NCBI GenBank assembly: GCA_038206385.1
Contig: JBBRAW010000006.1
Coordinates: 1-64,000 of the forward strand
DNA: 64,000 bases
Origin: JANXSD01 sp038206385
GTDB lineage: Bacteria > Bacteroidota > Bacteroidia > AKYH767-A > OLB10
Reading direction: 5' to 3'
A program made the translations under genes and the position numbers. Shown here in pieces: positions 1 to 9,375 of this stretch. The notes beneath the pieces are model-generated. The model had not been told where the DNA came from. It made no database searches and saw nothing but the letters and a program-made list of their open reading frames with translations. The first letter of the stretch is position 1. Every line of letters begins with the position of its first letter.

Positions 1-1965
1 ACAAGTATTCAGTTCCCAATTACACTTAGTGGGTTATCAATTACAGCAATTGATACTAGTTATGGTGTTGAATCCGTATGCATTAATCTCAACCATACTT
101 ATGATTCAGATCTTGATATTTGGTTAGTCTGTCCTGATAATTCGTATATCGAATTGAGTACAGGGAATGGCGGTAGTGGTCAAAATTACACGAATACCTG
201 CTTTAATGATACAGCAATTTCTTATATTTCATCTGGTACCGCTCCATTCGCAGGTTCTTTTCATCCCGAAAGTTTTTTATATCACGCAAATAATGGACAA
301 AATCCAAATGGTGTTTGGGCGTTATTAATTCATGATACGTATCCATTTGTTGATACTGGAAATTTAATTTCTTGGAGTATTACTTTTGGTAATCATCCAG
401 CACATCCTCTTGTTTTTACTTCTTCAAATCTTCCAATTCTTAAGATAAATACTAACGGACAAAATATCATTGACTCTTCAAAAATATTTTGTAGCATGAA
501 AATAATTGATAATGGTAGTAGTGTTCGAAATTATGTTAGTGATAGTGTTTTTACTTTTAATGACTCCATCGGAATTGAAATTCGTGGATCAAGCTCACAA
601 ACATTTCCTAAAAAATCTTTCTCTGTTGAAACAATTGATAGTATTGGAGTAGCAAAAAATGTTTCTTTATTAGGAATGCCATCTGAAAATGATTGGATTC
701 TTAGCGCTAGTTATACCGATAAATCTTTTATGAGAAATGTATTGAGTTGTCAGCTAGCACGTGAGATGGGGAATTATGGAAGTCGTACACGATTTGTTGA
801 GCTAGTTGTTAACGATCAATATCAAGGAATTTATATTTTCATGGAGAAAATTAAACGAGATCAAAATAGAGTGAACATTTCCAAGTTGACAGCATCGGAT
901 ACAACTGGTGATGCACTAACTGGTGGATACATTCTAAAGATGGATAAATTTACGGGTGCAGGGGGAAGTGGTTGGACTACATTGTATGCACCAACAAGTG
1001 GAGGCGCGACACCGTTCGTTCAATATGAATATCCGAAATCAACGGATATACTTCCAGTACAAGAAAATTATATTCATGCTTATGTAGATAGTTTTGAAAA
1101 TGTACTTGCTGGATCTCAATTTGCGAATCCAATTAATGGATACGCAAAATATTTGGATGTTAATTCAGCGATTGATTATTTTTTAATCAATGAGTTGTCG
1201 AAGAATGTTGATGGCTACAGATTGAGTTCCTATTTTTATAAGAAGAAAGATTCGAAGGGAGGAAAACTGCATGTAGGTCCAGTTTGGGATTATGATATTG
1301 CTTGGGGAAATGCAAATTATTATACTGGTGATATTACTTCCGGATGGGCTTATCAATTTAACTATGCGAATGATCCATTTCAACCTCCTTTTTGGTGGGA
1401 TCGATTATTACAAGACACTACGTATAGCAATGCTGTTCGATGCAGATGGGAAAGTTTAAGAAGTAATATTTTATCCACTACAAATTTATTTGCGAAAGTT
1501 GATTCAATGGCATTAGAATTAAATGAAAGTCAGCAGCGTAATTTTACTGTTTGGCCAATACTTGGACAATATGTATGGCCTAATCCATTACCATTACCAA
1601 CCGATTATCAAGGAGTAGTTACAGAAATAAAAAATTGGATTAGCAATAGAGCTTCGTGGTTAGATGCTAACATTACAGGAGTTTGTATTGCCACTGGAAT
1701 CAATGATAATAAAGAATCAATTTTAAATATTTCTCCTAATCCAATTAATGATATTTTACAAATCGCATTCTCTGATTCATATCGAGGTAATATTAATTTG
1801 CAAATTTTAAATACACTTGGCGAAGAATTATTACAATCAAGTATATTAAAATCACAACAAGTATTTAATCATAAAATAAATTTAGCTCAACTTAAAGCAG
1901 GTGTTTATTTTTTAAAAATAAATTCTGGTAAAAGTGTATTTACAAAAAAATTAATTAAGCAGTAA
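1..1965 (+). CDS. CotH-family secreted protein with P-domain and T9SS type-A sorting domain (5' end outside window)
   Basis: The frame is open from base 1, so the gene is cut by the window edge; a TTG at 154 is not its start. The visible part is 654 residues. The first ~135 residues resemble a proprotein-convertase P-domain (WLVCPDNSYIEL, then NPNGVWALLIHD and LISWSITFG). A CotH kinase-like domain follows, with FPKKSFSVE, VELVVNDQYQGIYIFMEKIK and the metal-binding-like stretch GPVWDYDIAWGN. The last ~80 residues (ISPNPINDIL to LKAGVYFLKINSG and a basic end) match the T9SS C-terminal sorting domain. CotH proteins are atypical protein kinases; here the substrate is unknown and the protein is inferred to be exported and surface-attached. 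No terminator is visible before rpoN. Confidence 0.87.
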   Translation, partial: TSIQFPITLSGLSITAIDTSYGVESVCINLNHTYDSDLDIWLVCPDNSYIELSTGNGGSGQNYTNTCFNDTAISYISSGTAPFAGSFHPESFLYHANNGQNPNGVWALLIHDTYPFVDTGNLISWSITFGNHPAHPLVFTSSNLPILKINTNGQNIIDSSKIFCSMKIIDNGSSVRNYVSDSVFTFNDSIGIEIRGSSSQTFPKKSFSVETIDSIGVAKNVSLLGMPSENDWILSASYTDKSFMRNVLSCQLAREMGNYGSRTRFVELVVNDQYQGIYIFMEKIKRDQNRVNISKLTASDTTGDALTGGYILKMDKFTGAGGSGWTTLYAPTSGGATPFVQYEYPKSTDILPVQENYIHAYVDSFENVLAGSQFANPINGYAKYLDVNSAIDYFLINELSKNVDGYRLSSYFYKKKDSKGGKLHVGPVWDYDIAWGNANYYTGDITSGWAYQFNYANDPFQPPFWWDRLLQDTTYSNAVRCRWESLRSNILSTTNLFAKVDSMALELNESQQRNFTVWPILGQYVWPNPLPLPTDYQGVVTEIKNWISNRASWLDANITGVCIATGINDNKESILNISPNPINDILQIAFSDSYRGNINLQILNTLGEELLQSSILKSQQVFNHKINLAQLKAGVYFLKINSGKSVFTKKLIKQ

Positions 1966-2121
1966 AATATATTTCAGGAAAAGCAATTTCAATTATCTAA
2001 TTGGTAGTACATCAATGACAGCGAAAACTAAATAAAAATCAATCTTTTATTGAAAATACGATTTTTGTTTAACTTCCTTTATTAATTTCGTATAATTATT
2101 GATTAATTCTTCATCTTAAAA

Positions 2122-3633
2122 ATGTTACGACAAGGTCTTCATCAGAAATTATTACAGAAGCTATCTCCGCAACAGATACAGCTTATGAAACTCTTACAAG
2201 TTCCAACTGCTGCGTTAGAACAACGTATCAAAGAAGAGCTTGAAATCAACCCTGCACTAGAAGAAGGGACTCCTGATGATATTGCAGAGGAGGAAGAAGA
2301 AGCGAATACTGAAGGTGAAGTAGCGGAAACGAATGAAGACGACACAGAAGAAGTTGATGAATATCAAGACGAACGTGTAGAAGATAGTATAAAAAAAGAA
2401 GATGATATAGACATTACCGACTATATAGAAGACGATGATGTTCCATATTATAAATTGAGTGCAAATAATACTTCTGCTGATGATGAAAGATTTGAAACAC
2501 CAATTACTATTAGTGTTTCATTTCAAGATACGATGTTAGCACAACTTGGATTATTACCATTCGATAATCATCATTATTTGTTAGCGCAACATCTTATTGG
2601 GAGTTTAGATGATGACGGATATTTACGTCGGGATTTAGATGCGATTGCTGATGATTTATCCTTCACACAAAACTTAGTTACCAACCCTGAAGAGTTAGAG
2701 TCAACATTAAAGGTTATTCAAACATTGGATCCTCCAGGAATTGCTGCACGTGATTTAAGAGAATGTTTGATGTTACAACTAGAGCGAAAGAAACAAGAGC
2801 ACCATCCTCATGATATTTCTTATCAGATTTTAAAGGATTTCATGGAAGAATTTTCGAAAAAACATTACGAGAAGATTCAACGTGCACTTGATTTAAATGA
2901 TGAGGAAATGAAAGAAGCTGTTGAAGAGATCTTAGCATTAAATCCTCGTCCAGGCGGTGGATCCGCAGAAGATACTCGATCATCACAGCAAATCATTCCT
3001 GATTTTATTATAACAGTTAATGATGGGATTATAGAATTAAATTTAAATTCAAAAAATGATCCGGACTTAAGAGTTAGTAAATCCTTTCAAGAGATGTTGC
3101 AATCTTATTCTAAAGACAAAAAAAATAAAGCTACAAAGGATGCCGTTGTTTTTATAAAACAAAAAATAGATGCTGCGAAATGGTTTATAGATGCAATTCG
3201 ACAGAGACAACATACATTACTAACTACGATGAGTGCAATTTTGAATTATCAGAAAGAATATTTTCAGCAAGGTGATGAGCGAATGTTGCGACCAATGATC
3301 TTAAAAGATATTGCCGAAATGGTTGGTCTTGATATTTCGACAGTATCCCGTGTAGCAAATAGTAAATACGTTGAAACACCTTATGGAACTTTCCTATTAA
3401 AATATTTTTTCTCTGAAGGATTAACGACAGATAGTGGTGAAGAAGCATCGAGTAGAGAGATTAAAAAAATTCTATCAGATGCTATTTCAGGAGAAGAAAA
3501 AATGCATCCACTTCCTGATGAAAAGCTGATGGAGATTTTAAATAAATTAGGATATAATATTGCTCGACGAACAGTAGCAAAATACCGCGAACAAATGAAT
3601 ATTCCAGTTGCTCGTTTACGAAAAGAACTTTAA
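2122..3633 (+). CDS. rpoN: RNA polymerase sigma-54 factor
   Basis: This 503-residue protein directs RNA polymerase to -24/-12 promoters and needs an AAA+ activator to open DNA. The glutamine/leucine-rich region I is at residues 3-50 (LSPQQIQLMKLLQVPTAALE). A long acidic region II covers about 50-110, the core-binding region about 120-320, and a helix-turn-helix sits near MILKDIAEMVGLDISTVSRV. The RpoN box ARRTVAKYREQMNIP lies near the C-terminus. Length is normal for Bacteroidota. Its likely partner activator is encoded at 7070-8488. The next gene begins 18 bases downstream and is probably co-transcribed. Confidence 0.97.
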   Translation: MLRQGLHQKLLQKLSPQQIQLMKLLQVPTAALEQRIKEELEINPALEEGTPDDIAEEEEEANTEGEVAETNEDDTEEVDEYQDERVEDSIKKEDDIDITDYIEDDDVPYYKLSANNTSADDERFETPITISVSFQDTMLAQLGLLPFDNHHYLLAQHLIGSLDDDGYLRRDLDAIADDLSFTQNLVTNPEELESTLKVIQTLDPPGIAARDLRECLMLQLERKKQEHHPHDISYQILKDFMEEFSKKHYEKIQRALDLNDEEMKEAVEEILALNPRPGGGSAEDTRSSQQIIPDFIITVNDGIIELNLNSKNDPDLRVSKSFQEMLQSYSKDKKNKATKDAVVFIKQKIDAAKWFIDAIRQRQHTLLTTMSAILNYQKEYFQQGDERMLRPMILKDIAEMVGLDISTVSRVANSKYVETPYGTFLLKYFFSEGLTTDSGEEASSREIKKILSDAISGEEKMHPLPDEKLMEILNKLGYNIARRTVAKYREQMNIPVARLRKEL

Positions 3634-3651
3634 CATTACCCCCTTCAATTT

Positions 3652-4293
3652 ATGATTACTAGTAAAATAGCAAAAGTTTTTTCTATTGTTTTACATCCTT
3701 TATGGATGCCATTATTTGCAACATGGATCATCTTAAATACTGGATCCTATCTTAGCTTTTCAACATCCCCCATTCTGCAGAAGTTTATATATTTCGTGGT
3801 ATTTATTAGCACAACATTATTTCCATCATTAGGTGCATGGTTATTAATGAAAAAAGGTAAGATAAGTTCTTTAGAAATGCCCAAACGAACAGAGCGGAAT
3901 TCTCCATTTATTATAACACTTCTTTGTTATGTCGCTTCAGTATATTTACTTTTTAATATGCCTATTCCACGAATTTTCTCCTATATGGTAGCTGGAGGAT
4001 TACTTGCTATTATTTGGGCATTTATTATAAATCTCAAATGGAAAGTAAGCATTCACTTGATGGGGATTGGTGGATTAATGGGATTAATGTTTGGCTATGC
4101 TTTACTTTTTCATGTGAACATGATTTTCATACTGATAGTAATATCGTCGTTGGCTGGGATTTTAGGTTGGGCGCGGTTAAAACTTTTGGCACACACTCCA
4201 GCACAAGTGTATGTAGGATTTGTTAGTGGTTTTTTTATTGAGTTGGCTTTTATATGGTTTATTGTAAAAACAATTCTTATAAGTTCCATATAA
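3652..4293 (+). CDS. Multi-pass membrane protein, PAP2-like
   Basis: The 213-residue product has about six hydrophobic segments and little soluble sequence. Two stretches recall the membrane phosphatase PAP2 superfamily: a Ser-x-His (KVSIHLMGIGG) and an Arg-x5-His (ARLKLLAHTPAQVYVGFVSG). The usual aspartate after the His is replaced by Gln, so the match is partial and phosphatase activity should not be assumed. It follows rpoN by 18 bases and ends at a strong hairpin, making a two-gene transcription unit. Function is otherwise unknown. Confidence 0.7.
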   Translation: MITSKIAKVFSIVLHPLWMPLFATWIILNTGSYLSFSTSPILQKFIYFVVFISTTLFPSLGAWLLMKKGKISSLEMPKRTERNSPFIITLLCYVASVYLLFNMPIPRIFSYMVAGGLLAIIWAFIINLKWKVSIHLMGIGGLMGLMFGYALLFHVNMIFILIVISSLAGILGWARLKLLAHTPAQVYVGFVSGFFIELAFIWFIVKTILISSI

Positions 4294-4295
4294 AA

Positions 4296-4324
4296 AAAGG
4301 AGGTCTGTAAATCAGACCTCCTTT
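4296..4324. terminator. Bidirectional hairpin terminator
   Basis: A perfect 12-bp stem (AAAGGAGGTCTG / CAGACCTCCTTT) encloses a 5-base loop. Its A-rich left arm and T-rich right arm let it end transcription of both the rightward membrane-protein gene and the leftward lipoprotein gene, which converge here. Confidence 0.88.
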
Positions 4325-4343
4325 AATAAAAGCAGAAAATATT

Positions 4344-5210
4344 TTATCCTTTTATTATAACAAGATATTTACTAATACTCCAAAATTTATCAGGATCTAT
4401 AATTTTTAATGAAGTGTATTTTCCATCACTATTTTTCTCCATACTGAATGATCCACCAGGATGCGATGTCAACATTTTTGCTTCTTTTGTATCTAATGGA
4501 ATCATTAAAGTTTGAGTATAATCGATTTTAGTGAAGTCTTCGTTTTTAAATTTAGGTTCGAAATGTTGTGTCTTACCCATTCCTAAAAATCCACCAGAAC
4601 TTGAGATAATACTTTTACTTTTCAAGTCCTTTGAATCACTAATGATATAATAAGCAGTATGTAATTTTGATGTTTGATCACTAATCGTTCCTGCCTGATT
4701 TGCTGTAACACTATTCAACGTATCTACAGTAGTTTTTAACTGAGCAACTTGAATATTTAACCCTTCAAGTTTAGTATTTAAGTCAGCCAGTTCAGCTTCC
4801 TTTTGTGTTAATTGATCATTTAAATTAGTTATCGTTTTTGCTAAAGCCGAGTTCTTACTATTTGTCCGTTTAAGTTTTTTCGTAAGCTCAGCAATCTTGG
4901 TGCGGTTCTCTTGAACGAGGGTATTAATGTCGCTAATATCTTGATTGATGCGTTCCTTCTTACTTAATGTAATCTCTCCTTGTTTATCCATATTACCTTC
5001 AATCTTATTCTGCTTTCCAGAGATTGATTCAAGGTTGACTTGGATTTCATTGTAGCTCGTCAAGAAATCACCGAGAACAGAATCTCGCATTTCAGTTACT
5101 GCACGTAACGAATCTGCTGTTCTATTTAATTGATCAACTTCTTCTTGTTTTGAGTTACATCCCACTGCCATCATGATGACAACAGGTATAGCAAACAGTA
5201 ATTTTTTCAT
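4344..5210 (-). CDS. Coiled-coil lipoprotein of unknown function
   Basis: The 288-residue product begins with a lipoprotein signal peptide ending in the lipobox MMAVGC, with Cys18 as the predicted lipidated residue. Residues about 22-175 are almost entirely heptad-like (repeats of the QLNRTADSLRAV and LTKKLKRTNSKNSAL type), predicting a long coiled coil. The last ~110 residues form a globular-looking domain with no family I recognise. It is probably anchored in the periplasmic face of an envelope membrane. It converges on the PAP2-like gene and has its own 302-base upstream region. Confidence 0.75.
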   Translation of the reverse strand: MKKLLFAIPVVIMMAVGCNSKQEEVDQLNRTADSLRAVTEMRDSVLGDFLTSYNEIQVNLESISGKQNKIEGNMDKQGEITLSKKERINQDISDINTLVQENRTKIAELTKKLKRTNSKNSALAKTITNLNDQLTQKEAELADLNTKLEGLNIQVAQLKTTVDTLNSVTANQAGTISDQTSKLHTAYYIISDSKDLKSKSIISSSGGFLGMGKTQHFEPKFKNEDFTKIDYTQTLMIPLDTKEAKMLTSHPGGSFSMEKNSDGKYTSLKIIDPDKFWSISKYLVIIKG

Positions 5211-5512
5211 AATAACGCGATTAAGGTTTTATTAATGTATTTTAGAAAGTTCGGTACTTAATTATTTAATTTCAATTTGCATTTTTAACGATCGAATTAT
5301 AGGATACTTAAACGATCTTACCTAGATACTATCAAACTGATGCCAATCAGTTTTCAAAAAATAATTATTACTAATTATACCTAATTTGAGTATTTACGAG
5401 GTTAATATTCCCCACAATGTTATTTAAAATATTCTACTCAAATAATCAGGGAATATAATTTCTCATTCAATTTTATAAGTAAAGTAAATTGAGAAATTTT
5501 ATATCAATGCTA
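5211..5512. other. Intergenic region upstream of the lipoprotein gene
   Basis: No gene was found in this AT-rich 302-base stretch. It contains a 9-bp inverted repeat (ATTTGAGTA at 5384-5392, TACTCAAAT at 5435-5443). On the minus strand near 5329-5346 it carries TTGGCATCAGTTTGAT, a weak relative of the TGGCAY-N-A-N-TTTTTA motif, lying about 130 bases before the lipoprotein start. Neither is strong enough to name a regulatory site. Confidence 0.5.
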
Positions 5513-6961
5513 TTAGCCTTCAATATTCAGACTAATAATAAATTTAGTACCCTTACCCAATTCTGATTTAACCTCTATAGTCCCATTGTGAGAATGGATA
5601 ATGTTATGCGTAGTAGCTAATCCTAGTCCTACTCCATCTTTTTTTCCAGTAAAATAGGGTTCAAAGAGATGACTTAAATTCTCTTCACTGATACCAGAAC
5701 CGTTATCAATTATAGTTACGAAACATTTTTCAGCATCCGAACTAGTAAGGATCTTTAATATTCCGCCCTCGTCTGACATTGCTTCAATTGCGTTAACAAT
5801 AATATTTAGTAAAGCAATTTTCATTATAGTTGTATCTAGTGGAATATTGCTTATTTCATCATCGAAAACAGTTTCAACTTGTATGTTTTTTAAGATAATG
5901 CGATCCATAGCAAGGTTCAATGTTTCTTTTACTAAACCATTTAAAGAAGTAGTGCTTTTATTAATTTCACTAGGTTTAGACGAATGCAATAGTTCGCTAA
6001 TTAGATCATTTATTCTTATGCTATTTCTCTTAATTATTTCAAAATATATTTTTAATTCTGGGTTATCCGTTTCATATTCTATTTGCTCCACCGATAGATT
6101 AATATTTGTAAGTGGATTTCTAACTTCATGTGCCAAGGTTCTTACGATAAGACCGGTTATTGCTAATTTTTCGGCAATTATTAAATCTCTTTCTGCTTTT
6201 TTTCGTCTTGTAATATCATGAACCACTCCCTGATATTGCACTTTATCATAACCTTCCATCTTTTGAATACTTCCAGATACGATACATTGTTTTATGTTGC
6301 CTTCTTTATCTTTCAATTCAACTTCATAATTAGAAACAACTCCATGATTATTCAATATTTCTAAATAACCATCCAAATTTTCCGCCTTGAAGTAAAGATC
6401 CTTAGCATTCATGGAGAGTAATTCTGAATGTGAATAACCAAAAATTCTTGAAGCCGACTCATTTACAGTAACAAAATTTCCATAATAATCTGTAACATAA
6501 ATCATGTCTCGCGATCTTTCAAAAATGTTTCGATAACGTGACTCACTAATTTTAAGTTCTTCTATTGATTTTTTTCTATTTAGCGTATAGCGTATGCTTC
6601 TTTCTAATTTTTCCGAATCAATAGCCGATTTAATTAAATAATCAGAAGCTCCAGCTTCCATTGCTTCGAGATCAATTTTATGATCATACTTCCCTGTTAA
6701 AAATATTATTGGTGTAGTTATTCCTAAATGAGTAACGCGCTTTAATAAATCAACTCCTGTTTGTGATCCAATTAAATAATCAAAAAATATCAGATCATAT
6801 TTATGTTGTAATAATGTTATCTCAGCTTCACGGAATGAGGGAATCCATTCAATAGTAAATTGAAACCCTTCAATATCGTTTAAGAAATCTTTTAATATTA
6901 AAAAATCATCTTCATCATCATCTACAAATAGAATTTCTGTTATTTTATCTTTAAAGATCAT
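5513..6961 (-). CDS. Receiver-PAS-histidine kinase (NtrB/AtoS-like)
   Basis: The 482-residue soluble kinase has an N-terminal receiver domain (acidic DDDEDD near residue 14, phospho-acceptor Asp61, Lys111). A PAS sensor domain follows at about 140-255, then a HisKA domain with the H-box LAHEVRNPLTN (His278), then a HATPase domain with N-box NIIVNAIEAM and G-boxes DNGSGI and GVGLGLA. No membrane segment is seen, so it should sense a cytoplasmic signal, modulated by phosphorylation of its own receiver. The NtrB-type H-box and the sigma-54 activator gene 108 bases upstream on the same strand indicate a kinase/activator pair acting through sigma-54. Confidence 0.92.
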   Translation of the reverse strand: MIFKDKITEILFVDDDEDDFLILKDFLNDIEGFQFTIEWIPSFREAEITLLQHKYDLIFFDYLIGSQTGVDLLKRVTHLGITTPIIFLTGKYDHKIDLEAMEAGASDYLIKSAIDSEKLERSIRYTLNRKKSIEELKISESRYRNIFERSRDMIYVTDYYGNFVTVNESASRIFGYSHSELLSMNAKDLYFKAENLDGYLEILNNHGVVSNYEVELKDKEGNIKQCIVSGSIQKMEGYDKVQYQGVVHDITRRKKAERDLIIAEKLAITGLIVRTLAHEVRNPLTNINLSVEQIEYETDNPELKIYFEIIKRNSIRINDLISELLHSSKPSEINKSTTSLNGLVKETLNLAMDRIILKNIQVETVFDDEISNIPLDTTIMKIALLNIIVNAIEAMSDEGGILKILTSSDAEKCFVTIIDNGSGISEENLSHLFEPYFTGKKDGVGLGLATTHNIIHSHNGTIEVKSELGKGTKFIISLNIEG

Positions 6962-7069
6962 AGCAATTAAAATTAATTTTTAAGCTCTATTTAAATAAAG
7001 CAAATTTGAAAATTTATAGGATTTAATCTATCTACTTTAATTACTAATAAATTTATTTTATTAATTAAA

Positions 7070-8488
7070 CTAAATATCATAGCTTTTCATTTTATTGTAT
7101 AATGTTTTTCTATCGATAAACAATAATTTTGCAGCCTTACTTTTATTGAAATTTACTTGCTTCAATACCTTCATTATTAATTCGTATTCTGCTTCTGATG
7201 CAGCTACTTTTAGGTTCAAGCTTTCCTCTTTCTTTTCAACTGGGGCTTGTGCTATTGTAGGAAGAATAATAGATTCTGTCACTATCTCATTATTGTTTTC
7301 TGGAAACTGTAATTTACTGAAATTTGCTATTTCGAAAGGCAATGCTTTTACCTGTATTTTATTTCCTTCTGAAAGTAATGCCGAACGTTTAATCACATTC
7401 TTTAATTCCCGAAGATTACCATACCAAGGATATTTTTTAAAGATTTCTATAACCTCGTCCTCAAATTCTGTAATGTTTCTTTTTAGTTCTTGGTTTGCAC
7501 TCTTGAGAAATAAATATGCATACGTCATAATATCTTCTTCTCTTTCACGGAGAGGTGGTACATCTAAACTAAATTCATTAAAGCGATGAAAAAGATCTTC
7601 TCTAAATTTTCCTTTTTTATATGCATCAGCTAAGTTCTCATTACTTGCGATTATAATTCTTACATCTAAACCAATTTCTTTTGTACCACCAATTCGTTTC
7701 ACTTTTCGTTCCTGCACAACACGTAGTAATGATGATTGTACTTCGTATGGGAGATTTGATACTTCATCAAGAAAAAGTGTGCCGCCATTCGCTAATTCAA
7801 AATGCCCAATTTTAGTATTTAAAGCACCAGTGAACGAACCCTTTTCATGTCCGAATAATTCACTTCCTGCAAGTTCCTTAGAAATCGCACCACAATCCAT
7901 AGCAATAAATGGTTGATTTGCCCTTGGGCTTTTCATGTGAATTGTTTGAGCTACCGCCTCTTTTCCAGCACCACTTTCACCATATATTATTACACTATAA
8001 TTTGTAGGAGCTACTAATTCAATTTGGTTAACGAGTGATTTCGACTGTGGACTATTTCCAAAAGTATATTGCTCTTTGATACTGCTTTTTTTAATCTTTG
8101 TTGAGCTCTCCTTACTCTCCACATTATCACTGTTAAGTGCTTTATGAATAGTGAGTAAAATTTCGTCAGGAAATAATGGTTTGGTTATATAATCTAATGC
8201 TCCAAGCTTCATAACATTTACTGCCATACGAATATCAGAGTAACCTGTAATCATAATGAATGGCAAATCAGGATTTACATCCTTTACTCTTTTTAGCACT
8301 TCAAATCCATCTAAATCGCCTAATCTAAAATCACATAATATTAGATCTAGTTTTTCATCCAATGCAGTTGCAATACCTTGCTTTCCATTATATGCTAACA
8401 GTACAGTAAACCCGTGTTTCGTTAAAAAACGTTTTAAAAGTTGGCAAATGCCATGGTCATCTTCTATGATAAGAATTTTTTGGCTCAT
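7070..8488 (-). CDS. Sigma-54-dependent response regulator (NtrC family)
   Basis: The 472-residue protein has three domains: a receiver (Asp53 in LILCDFRLGD), a central AAA+ ATPase, and a C-terminal Fis-type helix-turn-helix (FNKSKAAKLLFIDRKTLYNKM). Walker A is YGESGAGKE at about 169-177 and Walker B is GGTLFLDEV at 235-243. The sigma-54 contact loop reads GSFTGA (217-222), a Gly-Ser variant of the usual GAFTGA. It should activate sigma-54 RNA polymerase when phosphorylated, most likely by the kinase encoded just downstream. Target promoters are not known; a candidate motif lies in front of the divergent gene at 8901. Confidence 0.94.
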   Translation of the reverse strand: MSQKILIIEDDHGICQLLKRFLTKHGFTVLLAYNGKQGIATALDEKLDLILCDFRLGDLDGFEVLKRVKDVNPDLPFIMITGYSDIRMAVNVMKLGALDYITKPLFPDEILLTIHKALNSDNVESKESSTKIKKSSIKEQYTFGNSPQSKSLVNQIELVAPTNYSVIIYGESGAGKEAVAQTIHMKSPRANQPFIAMDCGAISKELAGSELFGHEKGSFTGALNTKIGHFELANGGTLFLDEVSNLPYEVQSSLLRVVQERKVKRIGGTKEIGLDVRIIIASNENLADAYKKGKFREDLFHRFNEFSLDVPPLREREEDIMTYAYLFLKSANQELKRNITEFEDEVIEIFKKYPWYGNLRELKNVIKRSALLSEGNKIQVKALPFEIANFSKLQFPENNNEIVTESIILPTIAQAPVEKKEESLNLKVAASEAEYELIMKVLKQVNFNKSKAAKLLFIDRKTLYNKMKSYDI

Positions 8489-8528
8489 TTTAATTTAGAT
8501 ATAGTAAAGTCCTTAAGCAATAACCCTA

Positions 8529-8558
8529 CAAATTAATATTGGGGTAAATTTAGTGCAA
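8529..8558 (-). promoter_or_regulatory. Bacteroidota-type promoter for the sigma-54 activator gene
   Basis: Read on the minus strand this is TTG-N19-TTAATTTG. It fits the Bacteroidota consensus TTTG-N19-TAnnTTTG except for one base of the -7 box. Transcription would start near 8522, giving a leader of about 34 bases before the start codon at 8488. Confidence 0.5.
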
Positions 8559-8855
8559 TTTAGAAGTTTTAATAGAATATATGGGGAATAAACACCCACA
8601 TATGAGAGGGTTTGATGCTTTGAAAATTATTTTCATCAGATTTTTGCCCGTTACCATGAAGTTGCTTTATGACCCTAGATATATTAGGATTCGGGCTTCG
8701 GTTGATTTCAAGCTATTATACAAAGAACAGATATAATGGGAATTTAAAATAACAATAAATATGTTTTTAGAAACCCTTCACCCAAAGTGGGGATTTCAAT
8801 TCCATAAAAACATTCGCTTTTCTCAATTTCACACTTAACCTTCGGTGAAATGTTT

Positions 8856-8870
8856 TGGCATATTTTTTTC
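8856..8870 (+). promoter_or_regulatory. TGGCAT promoter-like motif, copy A (imperfect)
   Basis: The sequence TGGCATATTTTTTTC has two mismatches to TGGCAY-N-A-N-TTTTTA, which is found exactly at 14921, 16345 and 19024. The GG lies 44 bases before the ATG at 8901, close to the spacing at 14921. It resembles the -24 half of a sigma-54 promoter but lacks the -12 GC. Confidence 0.35.
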
Positions 8871-8900
8871 GATCCCTTGTATTAGTAAAATTATAGAACG

Positions 8901-9173
8901 ATGGAACAATCTAAAAATCACAAAAACGAAATTGAGTTGCCAACAAAAACAACTCAAGAAGAGTATTCTAAAAAAGAAACTGATCCAAATAATCCTACTG
9001 CTAATAAAGATAAGTCTGATGAAGAATTAAAAGAAAAATCATTTGATGAATTCTCTAAAACTAAAATTCCTGAAATAAATGTTGAAGAAACAGTCACAGA
9101 AATTGATACATCAAAAAAATTAACAGAATCTAATTCATCTGAAAATGAAATATTTTCAGATGAAAAAAAATAA
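8901..9173 (+). CDS. Small, highly charged, low-complexity protein
   Basis: The 90-residue product is dominated by Glu, Lys, Asp, Ser and Thr (for example KEKSFDEFSKTKIPE) and has no Cys, no Trp and no hydrophobic segment, so it is predicted to be intrinsically disordered and cytoplasmic. I recognise no family. A TGGCAT motif lies 44 bases upstream and a hairpin terminator 97 bases downstream, supporting a stand-alone transcript. It resembles in character the acidic protein at 19060-19461, which has a perfect copy of the same upstream motif. An overlapping frame starting at 8845 is less likely because it ends in a low-complexity Leu/Ile/Lys run. Confidence 0.6.
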   Translation: MEQSKNHKNEIELPTKTTQEEYSKKETDPNNPTANKDKSDEELKEKSFDEFSKTKIPEINVEETVTEIDTSKKLTESNSSENEIFSDEKK

Positions 9174-9269
9174 TTTCTTTGTCAACATCTTTCAGCTAAT
9201 TATTCTAAAACTTTTACTCTTTTCTATATTAATTTGATAATCAAAATTGACAAATTAATAAAATTCCAT

Positions 9270-9297
9270 AACGGAAGGTGTTAAAACATCTTCCGTT
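9270..9297 (+). terminator. Hairpin terminator after the hydrophilic protein gene
   Basis: AACGGAAGGTGT pairs with the right arm ending CATCTTCCGTT (one G-T pair) around a tight A-rich loop. A T-rich stretch (TTTATTATTAATT) follows, as in an intrinsic terminator. Confidence 0.7.
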
Positions 9298-9324
9298 TAT
9301 TATTAATTACTACTAGTTAGAATT

Positions 9325-9375
9325 ATGAAAAAACTCGCAAACGAAATAATATTTATTACTGGAGGTTTATATTGA
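9325..9375 (+). CDS. Possible 16-codon upstream ORF, first of a TGATG-linked chain
   Basis: The frame encodes MKKLANEIIFITGGLY and stops in TGA. The final A of that TGA is the first base of the next ATG (TGATG at 9373-9377). It begins 27 bases after the preceding terminator, where a new transcript could start. It may be a leader peptide, a relic, or chance; its main support is the repeated TGATG junction architecture. Confidence 0.25.
   Translation: MKKLANEIIFITGGLY

Larger units (their letters stand above)
8489..8900. other. Divergent intergenic region between the sigma-54 activator and a small hydrophilic gene
   Basis: This 412-base region holds a leftward housekeeping-type promoter (8529-8558) and a rightward TGGCAT motif (8856-8870). 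A 51-codon ATG reading frame (8581-8736) is present but has no supporting feature, so it is not called as a gene. Confidence 0.5.

Noticed and set aside
5384..5443. 9-bp inverted repeat ATTTGAGTA / TACTCAAAT
   Set aside because: The arms are 42 bases apart and AT-rich, with no link to a promoter, so it may be chance.
8581..8736. A 51-codon ATG reading frame between the sigma-54 activator and the hydrophilic protein gene
   Set aside because: It has no recognised family, no promoter or ribosome site, and its composition is compatible with chance in an open AT-rich region.
8856..8870. Calling the TGGCAT sites classical sigma-54 promoters
   Set aside because: The -24 half fits, but the invariant -12 GC is missing in every copy, so they are reported only as an unexplained motif.
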